Source: Pseudomonadota bacterium
GTDB lineage: Bacteria > Pseudomonadota > Alphaproteobacteria > Rhizobiales > Xanthobacteraceae
Length of the DNA: 9,005 nucleotides
NCBI GenBank assembly: GCA_023392205.1
Contig: JAEVZN010000491.1
Span: 1 to 9,005, forward strand
Direction: 5' to 3'
The notes under the pieces were generated by a model. It had not been told where the DNA came from, did not search any database, and was given only the letters and a program-made list of their open reading frames with translations. Of the stretch, positions 1 through 6,339 are shown one piece after another. Each line of letters begins with the position of its first letter. Position 1 is the first letter of the stretch. Made by a program: the position numbers and the translations under genes.

Positions 1-258
1 CCCTACAACATCGCGATGGGTCCGACCGGCGGCGTGATCATGCATATGCCGGACAAGGCACAGCCGGAAGAATTGCGTCTCAAGGGCGGACCGGGCAACC
101 GGACTTTCATCGGCCCGGCCGGTGAACCGGCTGGCGGCGTGCAGGATCGCGAGATCACGTCCTTCGACGGACGCGTGATGACCGTGAGCTTCCTCGATCC
201 GGAAGTGTCGAGCCGCTACGGCACGCAGATCTATGTGCGCTGCGCGCCCCGCGCGTAG
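1..258 (+). CDS. C-terminal part of an unrecognised protein (5' end outside window)
   Basis: Reading frame 1 is open from the first base of the window (it begins Pro-Tyr-Asn-Ile-Ala-Met) and ends at TAG 256-258, so at least 85 residues belong to a gene that starts upstream. The ATG at 16 is only an internal methionine candidate. The segment is rich in Gly and Pro and ends in a likely beta-strand (QIYVRC, then APRA). No transmembrane segment, catalytic motif or known family signature is visible. A palindromic repeat begins 23 bp after the stop and could end transcription. I do not recognise the family, and give no function. That it is coding is supported by GC-rich third positions and the clean stop before the intergenic repeats. 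Confidence 0.6.
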   Translation, partial: PYNIAMGPTGGVIMHMPDKAQPEELRLKGGPGNRTFIGPAGEPAGGVQDREITSFDGRVMTVSFLDPEVSSRYGTQIYVRCAPRA

Positions 259-280
259 GCGGCACGGCTGATTGAATTCT

Positions 281-312
281 GTCATGCCCCGCCTCGTGCC
301 GGGCATCCACGT
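281..312 (-). repeat. Palindromic intergenic repeat, inverted copy
   Basis: This 32-bp copy lies in the opposite orientation to the two tandem copies at 346-411. Its reverse complement begins ACGTGGATGCCCGGCACGAG and matches them at most positions. The ends can pair as ATGCCC (284-289) with GGGCAT (301-306). It lies just after the stop of the preceding gene, so it may act as a terminator or mRNA-stabilising hairpin. The link to REP-like intergenic palindromes of Bradyrhizobium relatives is from memory. Confidence 0.7.
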
Positions 313-322
313 TTTGGCCGCA

Positions 323-345
323 TGTCGTTAGCCGATTGTCGTTAG
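323..345 (+). repeat. Short direct repeat TGTCGTTAG
   Basis: The nonamer TGTCGTTAG occurs at 323-331 and again at 337-345, between the inverted and the tandem palindromic units. The 14-bp offset suggests a small slippage duplication inside the repeat cluster. No function is apparent. Confidence 0.4.
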
Positions 346-411
346 ACGTGGATGGTCGGGACGAAGCCCGGCCATGAGACGTGGATGGCCGGGACGACGC
401 CCGGCCATGAC
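346..411 (+). repeat. Two tandem 33-bp palindromic intergenic repeat units
   Basis: Two head-to-tail units lie at 346-378 and 379-411 with a period of exactly 33 bp. Each starts ACGTGGATGG and ends in GGCCATGA. The second forms a perfect 9-bp stem (ATGGCCGGG 385-393, loop ACGACG, CCCGGCCAT 400-408). The first forms the same stem with one G-T wobble (352-360 with 367-375). Together with the inverted copy at 281-312 they fill most of the 192-bp gap before the MFS gene. Such units are common in intergenic DNA of the Bradyrhizobium group. No transposase accompanies them. Confidence 0.75.
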
Positions 412-450
412 GATCGGAGTAAGTCCCGATCGTCACCCATGTCGTAATCA

Positions 451-1659
451 ATGCCGTCTCCCCGCGATTTCATCTTCGGACCCTGGCGCGCCGTGCTGGT
501 GCTCGGCGTCACGCAGATTCTCGCCTGGGGCATTCTGTTCTATCCGCCGGTGCTGAAGATGCCGCTGATTGCGGCCGCACGCGGCTGGTCGCTTTCCTTC
601 GCCATGGGCGGCTTTTCGCTGGCGCTGCTCGCGGCCGGGCTGGTCGCGCCGGCCATCGGCGGATGGGTCGACCGCGCCGGCGGTCATGTCGTGATGGCCG
701 CGGGATCGCTGGCCGGTGCGGCCGGTCTTGTCGGCATGGTGCATGCCACGCATCCGGCGGCCTATCTCGCTGCGTGGATCGTGCTTGGCGTGGCGATCGC
801 GGCCAATCTCTACGATCCGGCCTTTGCCACGCTCGGGCGCATCTTCGGCATGGCGGCGCGCCGTCCGATCACCTTCCTGACACTGGCGGGCGGCTTTGCC
901 TCCACGGTCAGCTGGCCAGTGACGCAGGCGCTGCTCACCGTCACTGACTGGGAGCGCACCTATCTCGTCTTCGCAGGCGTGCTGGCTTTTGTCGCGGCGC
1001 CGCTGCATGCCTTCGCGCTGCCGCGGACAAGAGCGCAGGCCGATATGCTTCCGGCCGCGCAACCGGGGCAGGCGGCTGCCGTCATCGTGCCCGCCAAAGG
1101 CATGGTCTTCTTTCTCGTGGCGGCAGGCTTTGCGCTCTATGCCTTCGTGCCGTCCGGGCTTGCCGCGCATCTGCTCGCCATGTTCGGCCGCGCCGGCATC
1201 GATCCGTCTGTGGCGGTGATGATCGGCGCACTCTTCGGGCCGTCGCAGGTGGCGGCGCGGATCTGCGAACTGACCTTTGCCGGCAACCTGCATCCGCTCA
1301 ATCTGGCACGGTTTTCGGTTGCGCTGATGGTGTCGGGATTTGCGTTGCTGGCGGTGTTCGGTTTCGCGCTGCCGGCAGCGATCGCATTCGCGATCATGTT
1401 CGGCGCTGCCAACGGGCTGATGACCATTGCCCGCGGGGCGCTGCCGTTGCGTCTGTTCGGCGCCACCGGCTATGGCCGCGTGCTCGGACGCATCGCCAAG
1501 CCGTTCCAGATCATGCAGGCCATCGCGCCGGTCAGCCTCGCCTTTGTCGTGGAGCGCTCGGGCGATGCGACGGCGCTCATGACCACGGGTCTGTTCGCCT
1601 GCGTGGCGCTGTTGTGTTTCGCGCTCATCCGGCGACCGGCGGAGTCTGCGGGAGCCTGA
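451..1659 (+). CDS. MFS transporter, 12 transmembrane segments
   Basis: This is a 402-residue integral inner-membrane protein of typical MFS length, expected to be a secondary transporter driven by an ion or substrate gradient. Hydrophobic helices cover nearly the whole chain in two halves, separated by a polar stretch at about residues 190-212 (the usual central cytoplasmic loop). The MFS motif A between helices 2 and 3 is seen as G-G-W-V-D-R-A-G-G-H at residues 70-79. The N-terminal W-G-x-x-F-Y-P stretch (26-32), followed by a G-W-S segment, resembles the oxalate/formate-antiporter or monocarboxylate-type branch, but the substrate cannot be read from sequence. ATG 451 is the first possible start because TAA at 445-447 is in frame. 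No Shine-Dalgarno lies at normal distance; GGAG at 416-419 is too far. The gene follows the repeat cluster and runs head-on into the CheZ-like gene with a 5-bp gap. Confidence 0.88.
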   Translation: MPSPRDFIFGPWRAVLVLGVTQILAWGILFYPPVLKMPLIAAARGWSLSFAMGGFSLALLAAGLVAPAIGGWVDRAGGHVVMAAGSLAGAAGLVGMVHATHPAAYLAAWIVLGVAIAANLYDPAFATLGRIFGMAARRPITFLTLAGGFASTVSWPVTQALLTVTDWERTYLVFAGVLAFVAAPLHAFALPRTRAQADMLPAAQPGQAAAVIVPAKGMVFFLVAAGFALYAFVPSGLAAHLLAMFGRAGIDPSVAVMIGALFGPSQVAARICELTFAGNLHPLNLARFSVALMVSGFALLAVFGFALPAAIAFAIMFGAANGLMTIARGALPLRLFGATGYGRVLGRIAKPFQIMQAIAPVSLAFVVERSGDATALMTTGLFACVALLCFALIRRPAESAGA

Positions 1660-1664
1660 TCGCG

Positions 1665-2369
1665 CTATTGAAACATCGCGTCGATGTCGTCCTGTGTGGA
1701 ATGCCCCGCCTCGCCCTCGACGCGCGGACCGTTCAGATAGCCGTCGAAGTGACCCGCGGCTGATTGCATGTCCGCAATATTGAAGCGGTCGATGACGCTC
1801 CAGATTTCCATCATGCGCGCGAGATGGTCTTCCACGAGTTTCAGGGTGGACGCCACGCGCGACATGCGCTGTCCGGTGAGGTCGTGGAAATTGCAGGCCT
1901 CGAAAATGGAAATCAGCTTGTCCTGGATGTCCTCGGCCAGGCCATGCTTGTGGGTGTCGCGCAGGAGCGGCATCAAAGCGGCCACGCATTCGTCGATCTG
2001 CTCGGCGGCTTTCAGGATCTTGTCGGTTGCGGCGCTCGTGTCGGCAAAGACCGCGTCCAGTTCCTGGGTCACGCGCGCCACGCGTGCCGAATCGAAGCCC
2101 TGATCCTGCAGCGACACGATCTCCGATCGCGTCTGCTGGATGGCATTGCCGATCACGTCGAGTTCGATCTTCAGCTTGCGTGCATCCTGGGATGATGCGG
2201 GCGCGGCGGCATCGGAATGGAGCGCGGGCCGCTGTTCGATGGCGGCGCGCAAGGCGCGGATCTCCGCAAGAAGATCCCCGTTCATGTCCGCCTGCGCGTC
2301 ATCGTCGACACGCGCGATGTCGTGGCCAAGCATCTCTTCGATCCGGAAGACTTTACGTTGCGCAGGCAT
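1665..2369 (-). CDS. cheZ: CheZ-like chemotaxis protein phosphatase
   Basis: This is a 234-residue soluble, mostly helical protein. CheZ dephosphorylates CheY-P in the cytoplasm. The family signature is D-L-T-G-Q at residues 163-167 within a long amphipathic helix (about 145-195). D163 and Q167 correspond to the acidic residue and catalytic glutamine (Q147 in E. coli) that activate water for CheY-P hydrolysis. The extreme C terminus (T-Q-D-D-I-D-A-M-F-Q, 225-234) follows a flexible linker and resembles the CheY-binding tail of CheZ and the CheY-binding peptide of FliM. The frame is open up to 2501, but I choose ATG 2369 because AGAGGAGA lies about 5 nt upstream and MPAQRKVFRIEE is the usual beginning of these alphaproteobacterial proteins, as I recall it. 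No other chemotaxis gene is in the window. The CheY target is not identified; a related response-regulator phosphatase role is possible. Confidence 0.82.
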   Translation of the reverse strand: MPAQRKVFRIEEMLGHDIARVDDDAQADMNGDLLAEIRALRAAIEQRPALHSDAAAPASSQDARKLKIELDVIGNAIQQTRSEIVSLQDQGFDSARVARVTQELDAVFADTSAATDKILKAAEQIDECVAALMPLLRDTHKHGLAEDIQDKLISIFEACNFHDLTGQRMSRVASTLKLVEDHLARMMEIWSVIDRFNIADMQSAAGHFDGYLNGPRVEGEAGHSTQDDIDAMFQ

Positions 2370-2440
2370 GCCGTCTCCTCTGTCTGCCTGATCGGATAGC
2401 AGAGCCGGCTTAATGCCCCGTTCATCGACAGGCAGGGATC

Positions 2441-2450
2441 GGTTAACCAT
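2441..2450 (+). promoter_or_regulatory. Possible CtrA half-site upstream of the CheZ-like gene
   Basis: The sequence GGTTAACCAT contains the palindrome GGTTAACC and matches the TTAACCAT form of CtrA sites as I recall it. It lies about 72 bp upstream of the CheZ-like start codon. A second degenerate match to TTAA-N7-TTAA is at 2410-2424 (TTAA, seven bases, TTCA). CtrA controls motility and chemotaxis genes in many alphaproteobacteria, so the context fits, but the motif is short. Confidence 0.25.
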
Positions 2451-2481
2451 GCGGCTTAGCGCAAAATAAACGCTAATCGCA

Positions 2482-2533
2482 GGTAAACGGCCACGGCGCA
2501 TTTTCTCCGCATTTGTGAGGCGCGCCGTTTACC
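2482..2533. promoter_or_regulatory. Perfect 10-bp inverted repeat in divergent promoter region (candidate operator)
   Basis: GGTAAACGGC (2482-2491) and GCCGTTTACC (2524-2533) are perfect reverse complements, separated by 32 bp. They sit between the divergent CheZ-like and L,D-transpeptidase genes, about 113 bp and 101 bp from the two start codons. The spacing would suit a dimeric regulator contacting both arms, or a looping site. The spacer is too long for a good terminator and no T-run follows. No regulator family is assigned. Confidence 0.35.
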
Positions 2534-2633
2534 AAACGGATCGAATTTTCGCCTGTAGTGATCCGCACAGGGCGGCACATGCTGCTGCACCGTTGGTTAC
2601 GGCTGAATTTCGTATCATTAGCGAGTAGCGTCG

Positions 2634-3425
2634 ATGAAGCGTTCCGTATTGTGTGGTGTTGCTATCGCGATGGCGGCTAAGGCTCTCGGCATGATGCCGG
2701 TTGCGGCCCATGCGCAAGGTTACGGGCAAGGTTACGGGCAAGGACATGCGCAGGCGCATGGCCAGCCGAATATGGGTGGCGGGTTTATCGAATTCCTGTT
2801 CGGTGGCGCGCAGGCGCCGTCGCAACAATTTCCCGAGCCGGCCGCGCGCCGCGCACCGGCCTTTTACGAGCCTGGCTATCAGGACGACCGCAATTATCCG
2901 CCGATGATCCAGCGCTCGGCGCCGCCGCATCTTCAGGTGCATGGCGCCGATCGCGGCGAGCCTTATGCGCAGCGTCGCATCGATCCGCGTTTCATGAAGC
3001 AGGTTGTGCCCTATTCCGGAAAGGAAGCGCCGGGCACGATCGTCGTCGATACGCCCTCGCGGTTTCTCTATCTTGTGCAGGAGGACGGCAAGGCCCTGCG
3101 CTACGGCATCGGTGTCGGACGCCCGGGCTTCACTTGGGCCGGCGTGAAGTCGGTCACGCGCAAGGCGGAATGGCCGGACTGGGTGCCACCGAAGGAAATG
3201 CTGGCGCGTCAGCCGCATCTGCCGCGCCACATGGCTGGCGGTCCGGACAATCCGCTCGGCGCGCGTGCGCTCTATCTCGGATCGTCGCTGTACCGCATCC
3301 ACGGCTCGAACGAACCCTGGACCATCGGCACCGCCGTTTCGTCGGGCTGCATCCGCATGCGCAACGACGATGTGATCGATCTGTACGGACGCGTGAAGGT
3401 CGGCACCCGCGTGGTGGTGATCTGA
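2634..3425 (+). CDS. Secreted L,D-transpeptidase (YkuD domain)
   Basis: This is a 263-residue exported enzyme. YkuD-type L,D-transpeptidases act in the periplasm, forming 3-3 peptidoglycan cross-links or attaching proteins to peptidoglycan. An N-terminal signal peptide (MKRS, then a hydrophobic stretch) has a likely cleavage after A-H-A at 27. A Gly/Gln/Tyr/His repeat (28-44) and a Pro-rich, probably disordered linker follow to about 130. The YkuD domain covers about 134-263 and carries the catalytic signature H223-G, then S-S-G-C239-I-R-M, with Cys239 the nucleophile. The W-x-P-P segment near 183-186 and the N-P-L-G-A-R-A-L-Y-L stretch (206-215) are also typical. TAG at 2619-2621 is in frame upstream, so ATG 2634 is the first start; the Shine-Dalgarno is weak. 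A strong terminator follows the stop by 10 bp. A standalone gene; whether it cross-links peptides or anchors a protein is not decidable. Confidence 0.9.
   Translation: MKRSVLCGVAIAMAAKALGMMPVAAHAQGYGQGYGQGHAQAHGQPNMGGGFIEFLFGGAQAPSQQFPEPAARRAPAFYEPGYQDDRNYPPMIQRSAPPHLQVHGADRGEPYAQRRIDPRFMKQVVPYSGKEAPGTIVVDTPSRFLYLVQEDGKALRYGIGVGRPGFTWAGVKSVTRKAEWPDWVPPKEMLARQPHLPRHMAGGPDNPLGARALYLGSSLYRIHGSNEPWTIGTAVSSGCIRMRNDDVIDLYGRVKVGTRVVVI
2716..2751 (+). repeat. 12-bp tandem repeat inside the L,D-transpeptidase gene
   Basis: AAGGTTACGGGC occurs twice back to back (2716-2727, 2728-2739) and is followed by a diverged third unit, AAGGACATGCGC (2740-2751). In protein this gives a Y-G-Q-G-Y-G-Q-G-H-A-Q-A repeat just after the signal peptide. 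The period is a multiple of three, so copy-number changes would keep the frame. Confidence 0.7.
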
Positions 3426-3435
3426 CAACACAACA

Positions 3436-3463
3436 AAAAGGCCGCTCACCGGAGCGGCCTTTT
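3436..3463. terminator. Bidirectional Rho-independent terminator
   Basis: AAAAGGCCGCTC (3436-3447), loop ACCG, and GAGCGGCCTTTT (3452-3463) form a perfect 12-bp stem with a GC-rich core. The A-run on one side and T-run on the other make it work on both strands. It lies between the convergent L,D-transpeptidase (ending 3425) and DUF2076 (ending 3499) genes and probably stops both. Confidence 0.93.
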
Positions 3464-3498
3464 CCTTTGTCTGCGATGTGTCGCACCAGGGCGATCGC

Positions 3499-4293
3499 TC
3501 AGCCGAAATCGCTGTCGCCGAAATCGAAGTCGTAATCGTCGCCACCGGCATCGGCGGTGTCGTAGGGCGCTTCGAAATCGTCATGCGCGTGCGGATCGTA
3601 ACCCTGCTGATCCTGGGCTTGCGCGGTATCCGCCTTGCCCGCATCCGGCTTGCCGACATTGTCGAGCCCGGCCTGCTTGGCGAGATCGCCGGAGGAGGCG
3701 TCGCCCCAGGGTCCGGCCTGGCTACCGCTGGTGTCGCCGGCCGCTGCCTGGGCGGTGCCGGTCTCCTTGCCGCCGCCCATCAGGTCCTTGACGCTGTTGA
3801 ACAGCAGCGATCCGCCGATCACACCCACGGCGGTTGCCGCCGCCGTGCCGAGAAACGATCCGCCGCCCTGTGCGGCGCCCGGCTGGCTGGCTGCCGGCAT
3901 CGGCGGCTGTCCCATCGCGCCCTGCGAGGGTCCGGCGTTGCGGAAGGCATCCGGCACGCCCATCGGCCGGCCATTGCGATTGACCGGCGGCACGGCGCCA
4001 CGCGGACGTGGATTGCCGCCGCCGAAAATCGTCTCGCGCATCGAATCCAGAAAACCGCCGCCCTCTTCGGCGTCGGGCGCGGTGTCGCTCTCAAGCTCGC
4101 GGATACGTTCCTGCGCCCGCCGCAAGGCTTCTTCCTGCAGCAGGACGGTCTGCACCAGCGGATAGATGGCATTCGGCGCGCGCTGCAGCCCGGAATGGAT
4201 CGCCTCCTCGGCGTCCGGTTCCCGCGGCGCGCGTTCCAGCGTCGCCAGCTTGTCGAACAGCTCGTCAACGAGCCGGCGCTCCTGCGGTGTCAT
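3499..4293 (-). CDS. DUF2076 family protein
   Basis: This is a 264-residue protein of unknown function. The N terminus (M-T-P-Q-E-R-R-L-V-D-E-L-F-D, then R-A-P-N-A-I-Y-P-L-V-Q-T-V-L-L-Q-E-E-A-L, residues 1-57) is the recognisable DUF2076 block; a coiled-coil helix continues to about 70. A Pro/Gly-rich, low-complexity region follows, then one hydrophobic Gly/Ala-rich segment (about 147-168) that could insert in a membrane or mediate packing. The C-terminal 50 residues are disordered and acidic, ending in D-D-Y-D-F-D-F-G-D-S-D-F-G. No signal peptide or catalytic motif is seen. ATG 4293 is preceded by GGGAGGA at 7 nt spacing, a strong ribosome site. It lies 64 bp downstream of the deacetylase gene with no terminator between, so co-transcription with the glycosyltransferase operon is possible. 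A link to that pathway is unproven. Confidence 0.85.
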   Translation of the reverse strand: MTPQERRLVDELFDKLATLERAPREPDAEEAIHSGLQRAPNAIYPLVQTVLLQEEALRRAQERIRELESDTAPDAEEGGGFLDSMRETIFGGGNPRPRGAVPPVNRNGRPMGVPDAFRNAGPSQGAMGQPPMPAASQPGAAQGGGSFLGTAAATAVGVIGGSLLFNSVKDLMGGGKETGTAQAAAGDTSGSQAGPWGDASSGDLAKQAGLDNVGKPDAGKADTAQAQDQQGYDPHAHDDFEAPYDTADAGGDDYDFDFGDSDFG

Positions 4294-4357
4294 CGTGGAA
4301 TCCTCCCTGAAGATCGACGACGCTGATGTAGGAAGCCGCGCGTCCGAGGGGGAGATC

Positions 4358-5206
4358 TCACGACAACGTGACGCGGCGATGTTTCAGGAGTTCGGCAAAG
4401 GCATCGCTGGCGAAATAGGCGTGTTCGGCGGCGCGCAGATCGGTCAGCGGATCGAGCCGGCGCAATTCGTCGTCCACAAAACCGGGATGGCACATGACCA
4501 CGCCGCCATCCGGCAGGCGGTCCAGAAATTGTGGAAACAGCCTCGCAAAATCCGGCCCTTGCGTGAAATCGTAGCTGCCGGCAAAGCCCGGATTGACGGT
4601 TACGCCGCGCTGCGCCGCAGCCTTGCGGAAGCCCGCACTCATCGCGTCGAGCACCAATCCCTTGCGATCGGCAAGGCGCGCGCGCCACGGCATCACGCGT
4701 CCGCATTGTCGTACCCAGACACCGGGCAGATCGCGCGCCACCATATCAAGCAGCGCGTGCCGCACCTGCGGGAAGATCTGCACATGCTGGTGGCCGTCCA
4801 CGAAATCCGGTGCGGTGCCGAAGATGGCGCCGAAGCGGTCGATCTGCGCCTTTACCTCGGTGGCGACACAAGCGGGATCTAGACGGCGCGTCAGAGCCGT
4901 TCGCAATTTCGCGCCGACCGGCAGGAACAGGCCGCCCGCCAGAGGTGCATAGCCATAGGTCATCGGTGCGAACGGCGCGGTGAGCGTCACATGCAGCCCG
5001 ATGGCGATGGCGGGATTGTCCGCCTTCAGCGCCAGCAATCTGTCCGCTTCGTCCTGCGTAAGCGATGGCGCGACCACCATCGCCGAGGTGGAATTGATCC
5101 GTCCGCGCGCCAAGAGATCGCGGATCGCATCGTTGACGCCGGGTGAAAGGCCGTAATCGTCCGCACACAGCCAGATCCGGCGAAGGGGCGCATCCGGCTC
5201 GGGCAT
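4358..5206 (-). CDS. ChbG/HpnK (YdjC) family carbohydrate deacetylase
   Basis: This 282-residue cytosolic enzyme is of usual family length. YdjC-type proteins are metal-dependent N-deacetylases: ChbG removes an acetyl group from chitooligosaccharides and HpnK deacetylates N-acetylglucosaminyl hopanoids. All expected motifs are present: C-A-D-D-Y-G-L-S (14-21, metal and base aspartates D16/D17), G-L-H-V-T-L-T (70-76, H72), V-D-G-H-Q-H-V-Q-I-F-P (136-146, H139 and H141), N-P-G-F-A-G-S-Y (205-212) and M-C-H-P-G (238-242, H240). There is no signal peptide or membrane segment. ATG 5206 starts 11 bp after the glycosyltransferase stop; the Shine-Dalgarno is weak, suggesting translational coupling. 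Context suggests it deacylates a sugar placed on a lipid carrier by the upstream enzyme, like the HpnI-HpnK or ArnC-ArnD steps, rather than degrading chitin. The substrate is inferred only. A true HpnK is less likely because no other hopanoid gene is seen. Confidence 0.88.
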   Translation of the reverse strand: MPEPDAPLRRIWLCADDYGLSPGVNDAIRDLLARGRINSTSAMVVAPSLTQDEADRLLALKADNPAIAIGLHVTLTAPFAPMTYGYAPLAGGLFLPVGAKLRTALTRRLDPACVATEVKAQIDRFGAIFGTAPDFVDGHQHVQIFPQVRHALLDMVARDLPGVWVRQCGRVMPWRARLADRKGLVLDAMSAGFRKAAAQRGVTVNPGFAGSYDFTQGPDFARLFPQFLDRLPDGGVVMCHPGFVDDELRRLDPLTDLRAAEHAYFASDAFAELLKHRRVTLS

Positions 5207-5217
5207 CGGCCGCGCGG

Positions 5218-6297
5218 TCAGGCTGCGGTCGTGCGCGCGCCGTACGGACCGGCCTCCGGCGCGGACGGGGCGACGTCAGCCGCAACGGCTTCGGGATTGT
5301 CTGCCGCCAGCGCCTGGTGCCGGTCGGCGATGAAATAGACCGGCCGCTGTTTCTGCTCGGAGAGGATCTTGCCGATATATTCGCCGAGCACACCAATCAT
5401 GACGAGTTGCACGCCACCCAGCACCATCAATCCGACAATCACCGAGGGATAGCCCGGCACCGATTTTCCGTACATCAGCGTTTCATAGAGGATCGCCGCG
5501 CCGAACAACAGCGCCACACCGGCAATGACGATGCCGAGCAGGCTTGCCACCCGCAAGGGCGCGACCGAAAACGATGTCAGTCCCTCGATCGACAAGCCGA
5601 TCAGGGACGCGACATTCCAGGTGGACTTGCCGTGTTCGCGGACTGACGGTTCGTAATCGACACGCAATTGCCGAAAGCCTATCCAGCTGGCCAGTCCCTT
5701 GAAGAAGCGGTTGCGCTCGGGCAATTGGCGCAGCGCTTCAGCAGCGCGCGGCGACAGCAGGCGGAAGTCGCCCGCATCTTCCGGAATCTTGTGGCGCGCG
5801 CGAAAATTCACCAGCTTGTAAAACGTTTTCACGCCTAGACGCTTCAGCGGCGATTCTTCCTCACGATTGGCCTTGGCGGTGTAGATGACGTCATAGCCGT
5901 CATCCAGCCAGTGTCCGACCAGCCTTGCGATCAGTGACGGCGGATGCTGGCCGTCGCCGTCCATGAACAGAAGTGCGCCGTGCCGTGCATTTTGCAGGCC
6001 GGCCATCAAAGCGGCCTCCTTGCCGAAATTGCGCGACAGCGACAGCACCTGCACGTCGAGCCCGATGGCCGGCAGGGCCGCCGCGACCGCATAGGTGTTG
6101 TCGCGCGAGCCATCGTCGATATACACGACCTCGACCGCGAGCCCGCGCGTGTCGCGCAGGCTCTGCGCCGTCTCGCACAGGCGGGCATGCAAAGCCGGCA
6201 GGTTGTCGGCCTCGTTGTAACAGGGAACGATCAGCGACAAGCCGGCCTTGACTGGCTTGCCGCGCTGAGTTGCAGGACGCACCGATTTTACAGGCAT
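5218..6297 (-). CDS. Family 2 glycosyltransferase, GtrB/DPM1-like
   Basis: This 359-residue inner-membrane protein has a cytosolic GT-A catalytic domain (about 19-225). Visible motifs are S-L-I-V-P-C-Y-N-E (21-29), D-D-G-S-R-D-N-T (61-68), F-M-D-G-D-G-Q-H-P-P (111-120, metal- and nucleotide-binding D113/D115) and E-R-N-R-F-F-K-G (194-201). Two transmembrane helices follow (about 248-272 and 283-307), then a short cytosolic tail rich in Ala and Pro. This architecture is that of polyprenyl-phosphate glycosyltransferases (GtrB, DPM1, ArnC group), which move a sugar from a nucleotide donor to undecaprenyl phosphate on the inner leaflet. The donor sugar cannot be read from sequence. ATG 6297 follows a weak GGAAG site. 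It is the first gene of a likely operon with the deacetylase, and is divergent from a GtrA gene, its common partner. A hopanoid- or other lipid-directed transferase is the alternative. Confidence 0.9.
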   Translation of the reverse strand: MPVKSVRPATQRGKPVKAGLSLIVPCYNEADNLPALHARLCETAQSLRDTRGLAVEVVYIDDGSRDNTYAVAAALPAIGLDVQVLSLSRNFGKEAALMAGLQNARHGALLFMDGDGQHPPSLIARLVGHWLDDGYDVIYTAKANREEESPLKRLGVKTFYKLVNFRARHKIPEDAGDFRLLSPRAAEALRQLPERNRFFKGLASWIGFRQLRVDYEPSVREHGKSTWNVASLIGLSIEGLTSFSVAPLRVASLLGIVIAGVALLFGAAILYETLMYGKSVPGYPSVIVGLMVLGGVQLVMIGVLGEYIGKILSEQKQRPVYFIADRHQALAADNPEAVAADVAPSAPEAGPYGARTTAA

Positions 6298-6303
6298 CGC
6301 GAT

Positions 6304-6339
6304 CTTCCGGCTTGAAACACCGGATCAACTTCCGGCTTG
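6304..6339 (+). repeat. 11-bp direct repeat in the divergent GT/GtrA promoter region
   Basis: CTTCCGGCTTG is found at 6304-6314 and 6329-6339, offset by 25 bp. The left copy overlaps the weak ribosome site of the glycosyltransferase; the right copy overlaps the candidate -35 box for GtrA. It could be a regulator site acting on both genes, or chance. Confidence 0.35.

Noticed and set aside
281..411. Possible CRISPR array
   Set aside because: The units are palindromic, two are directly abutted without spacers and one is inverted; no cas gene is present.
448..1989. Long open frame on the - strand (513 codons) across the MFS gene
   Set aside because: It is Arg/His/Gly-rich with no family resemblance, spans both the MFS gene and part of the CheZ-like gene, and is the usual antisense shadow of GC-rich coding DNA.
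2370..2501. 44-codon N-terminal extension of the CheZ-like protein
   Set aside because: The strong AGAGGAGA site immediately before ATG 2369 and the family-like N terminus favour the shorter form; the extension reaches into the promoter region.
2529..3659. Long open frame on the - strand (376 codons) opposite the L,D-transpeptidase
   Set aside because: Its composition is a shadow pattern, it crosses the strong terminator at 3436-3463, and the + strand has a full YkuD domain.
3478..4326. Open frame on the + strand (282 codons) opposite DUF2076
   Set aside because: The - strand frame has a clear family N terminus and a strong ribosome site; the + frame has neither.
4358..5206. Dedicated hopanoid enzyme HpnK
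   Set aside because: The family fits, but no squalene-hopene cyclase, HpnJ-type radical SAM or other hpn gene is in the window, and the adjacent transferase looks GtrB/DPM1-like, so only the family name is given.
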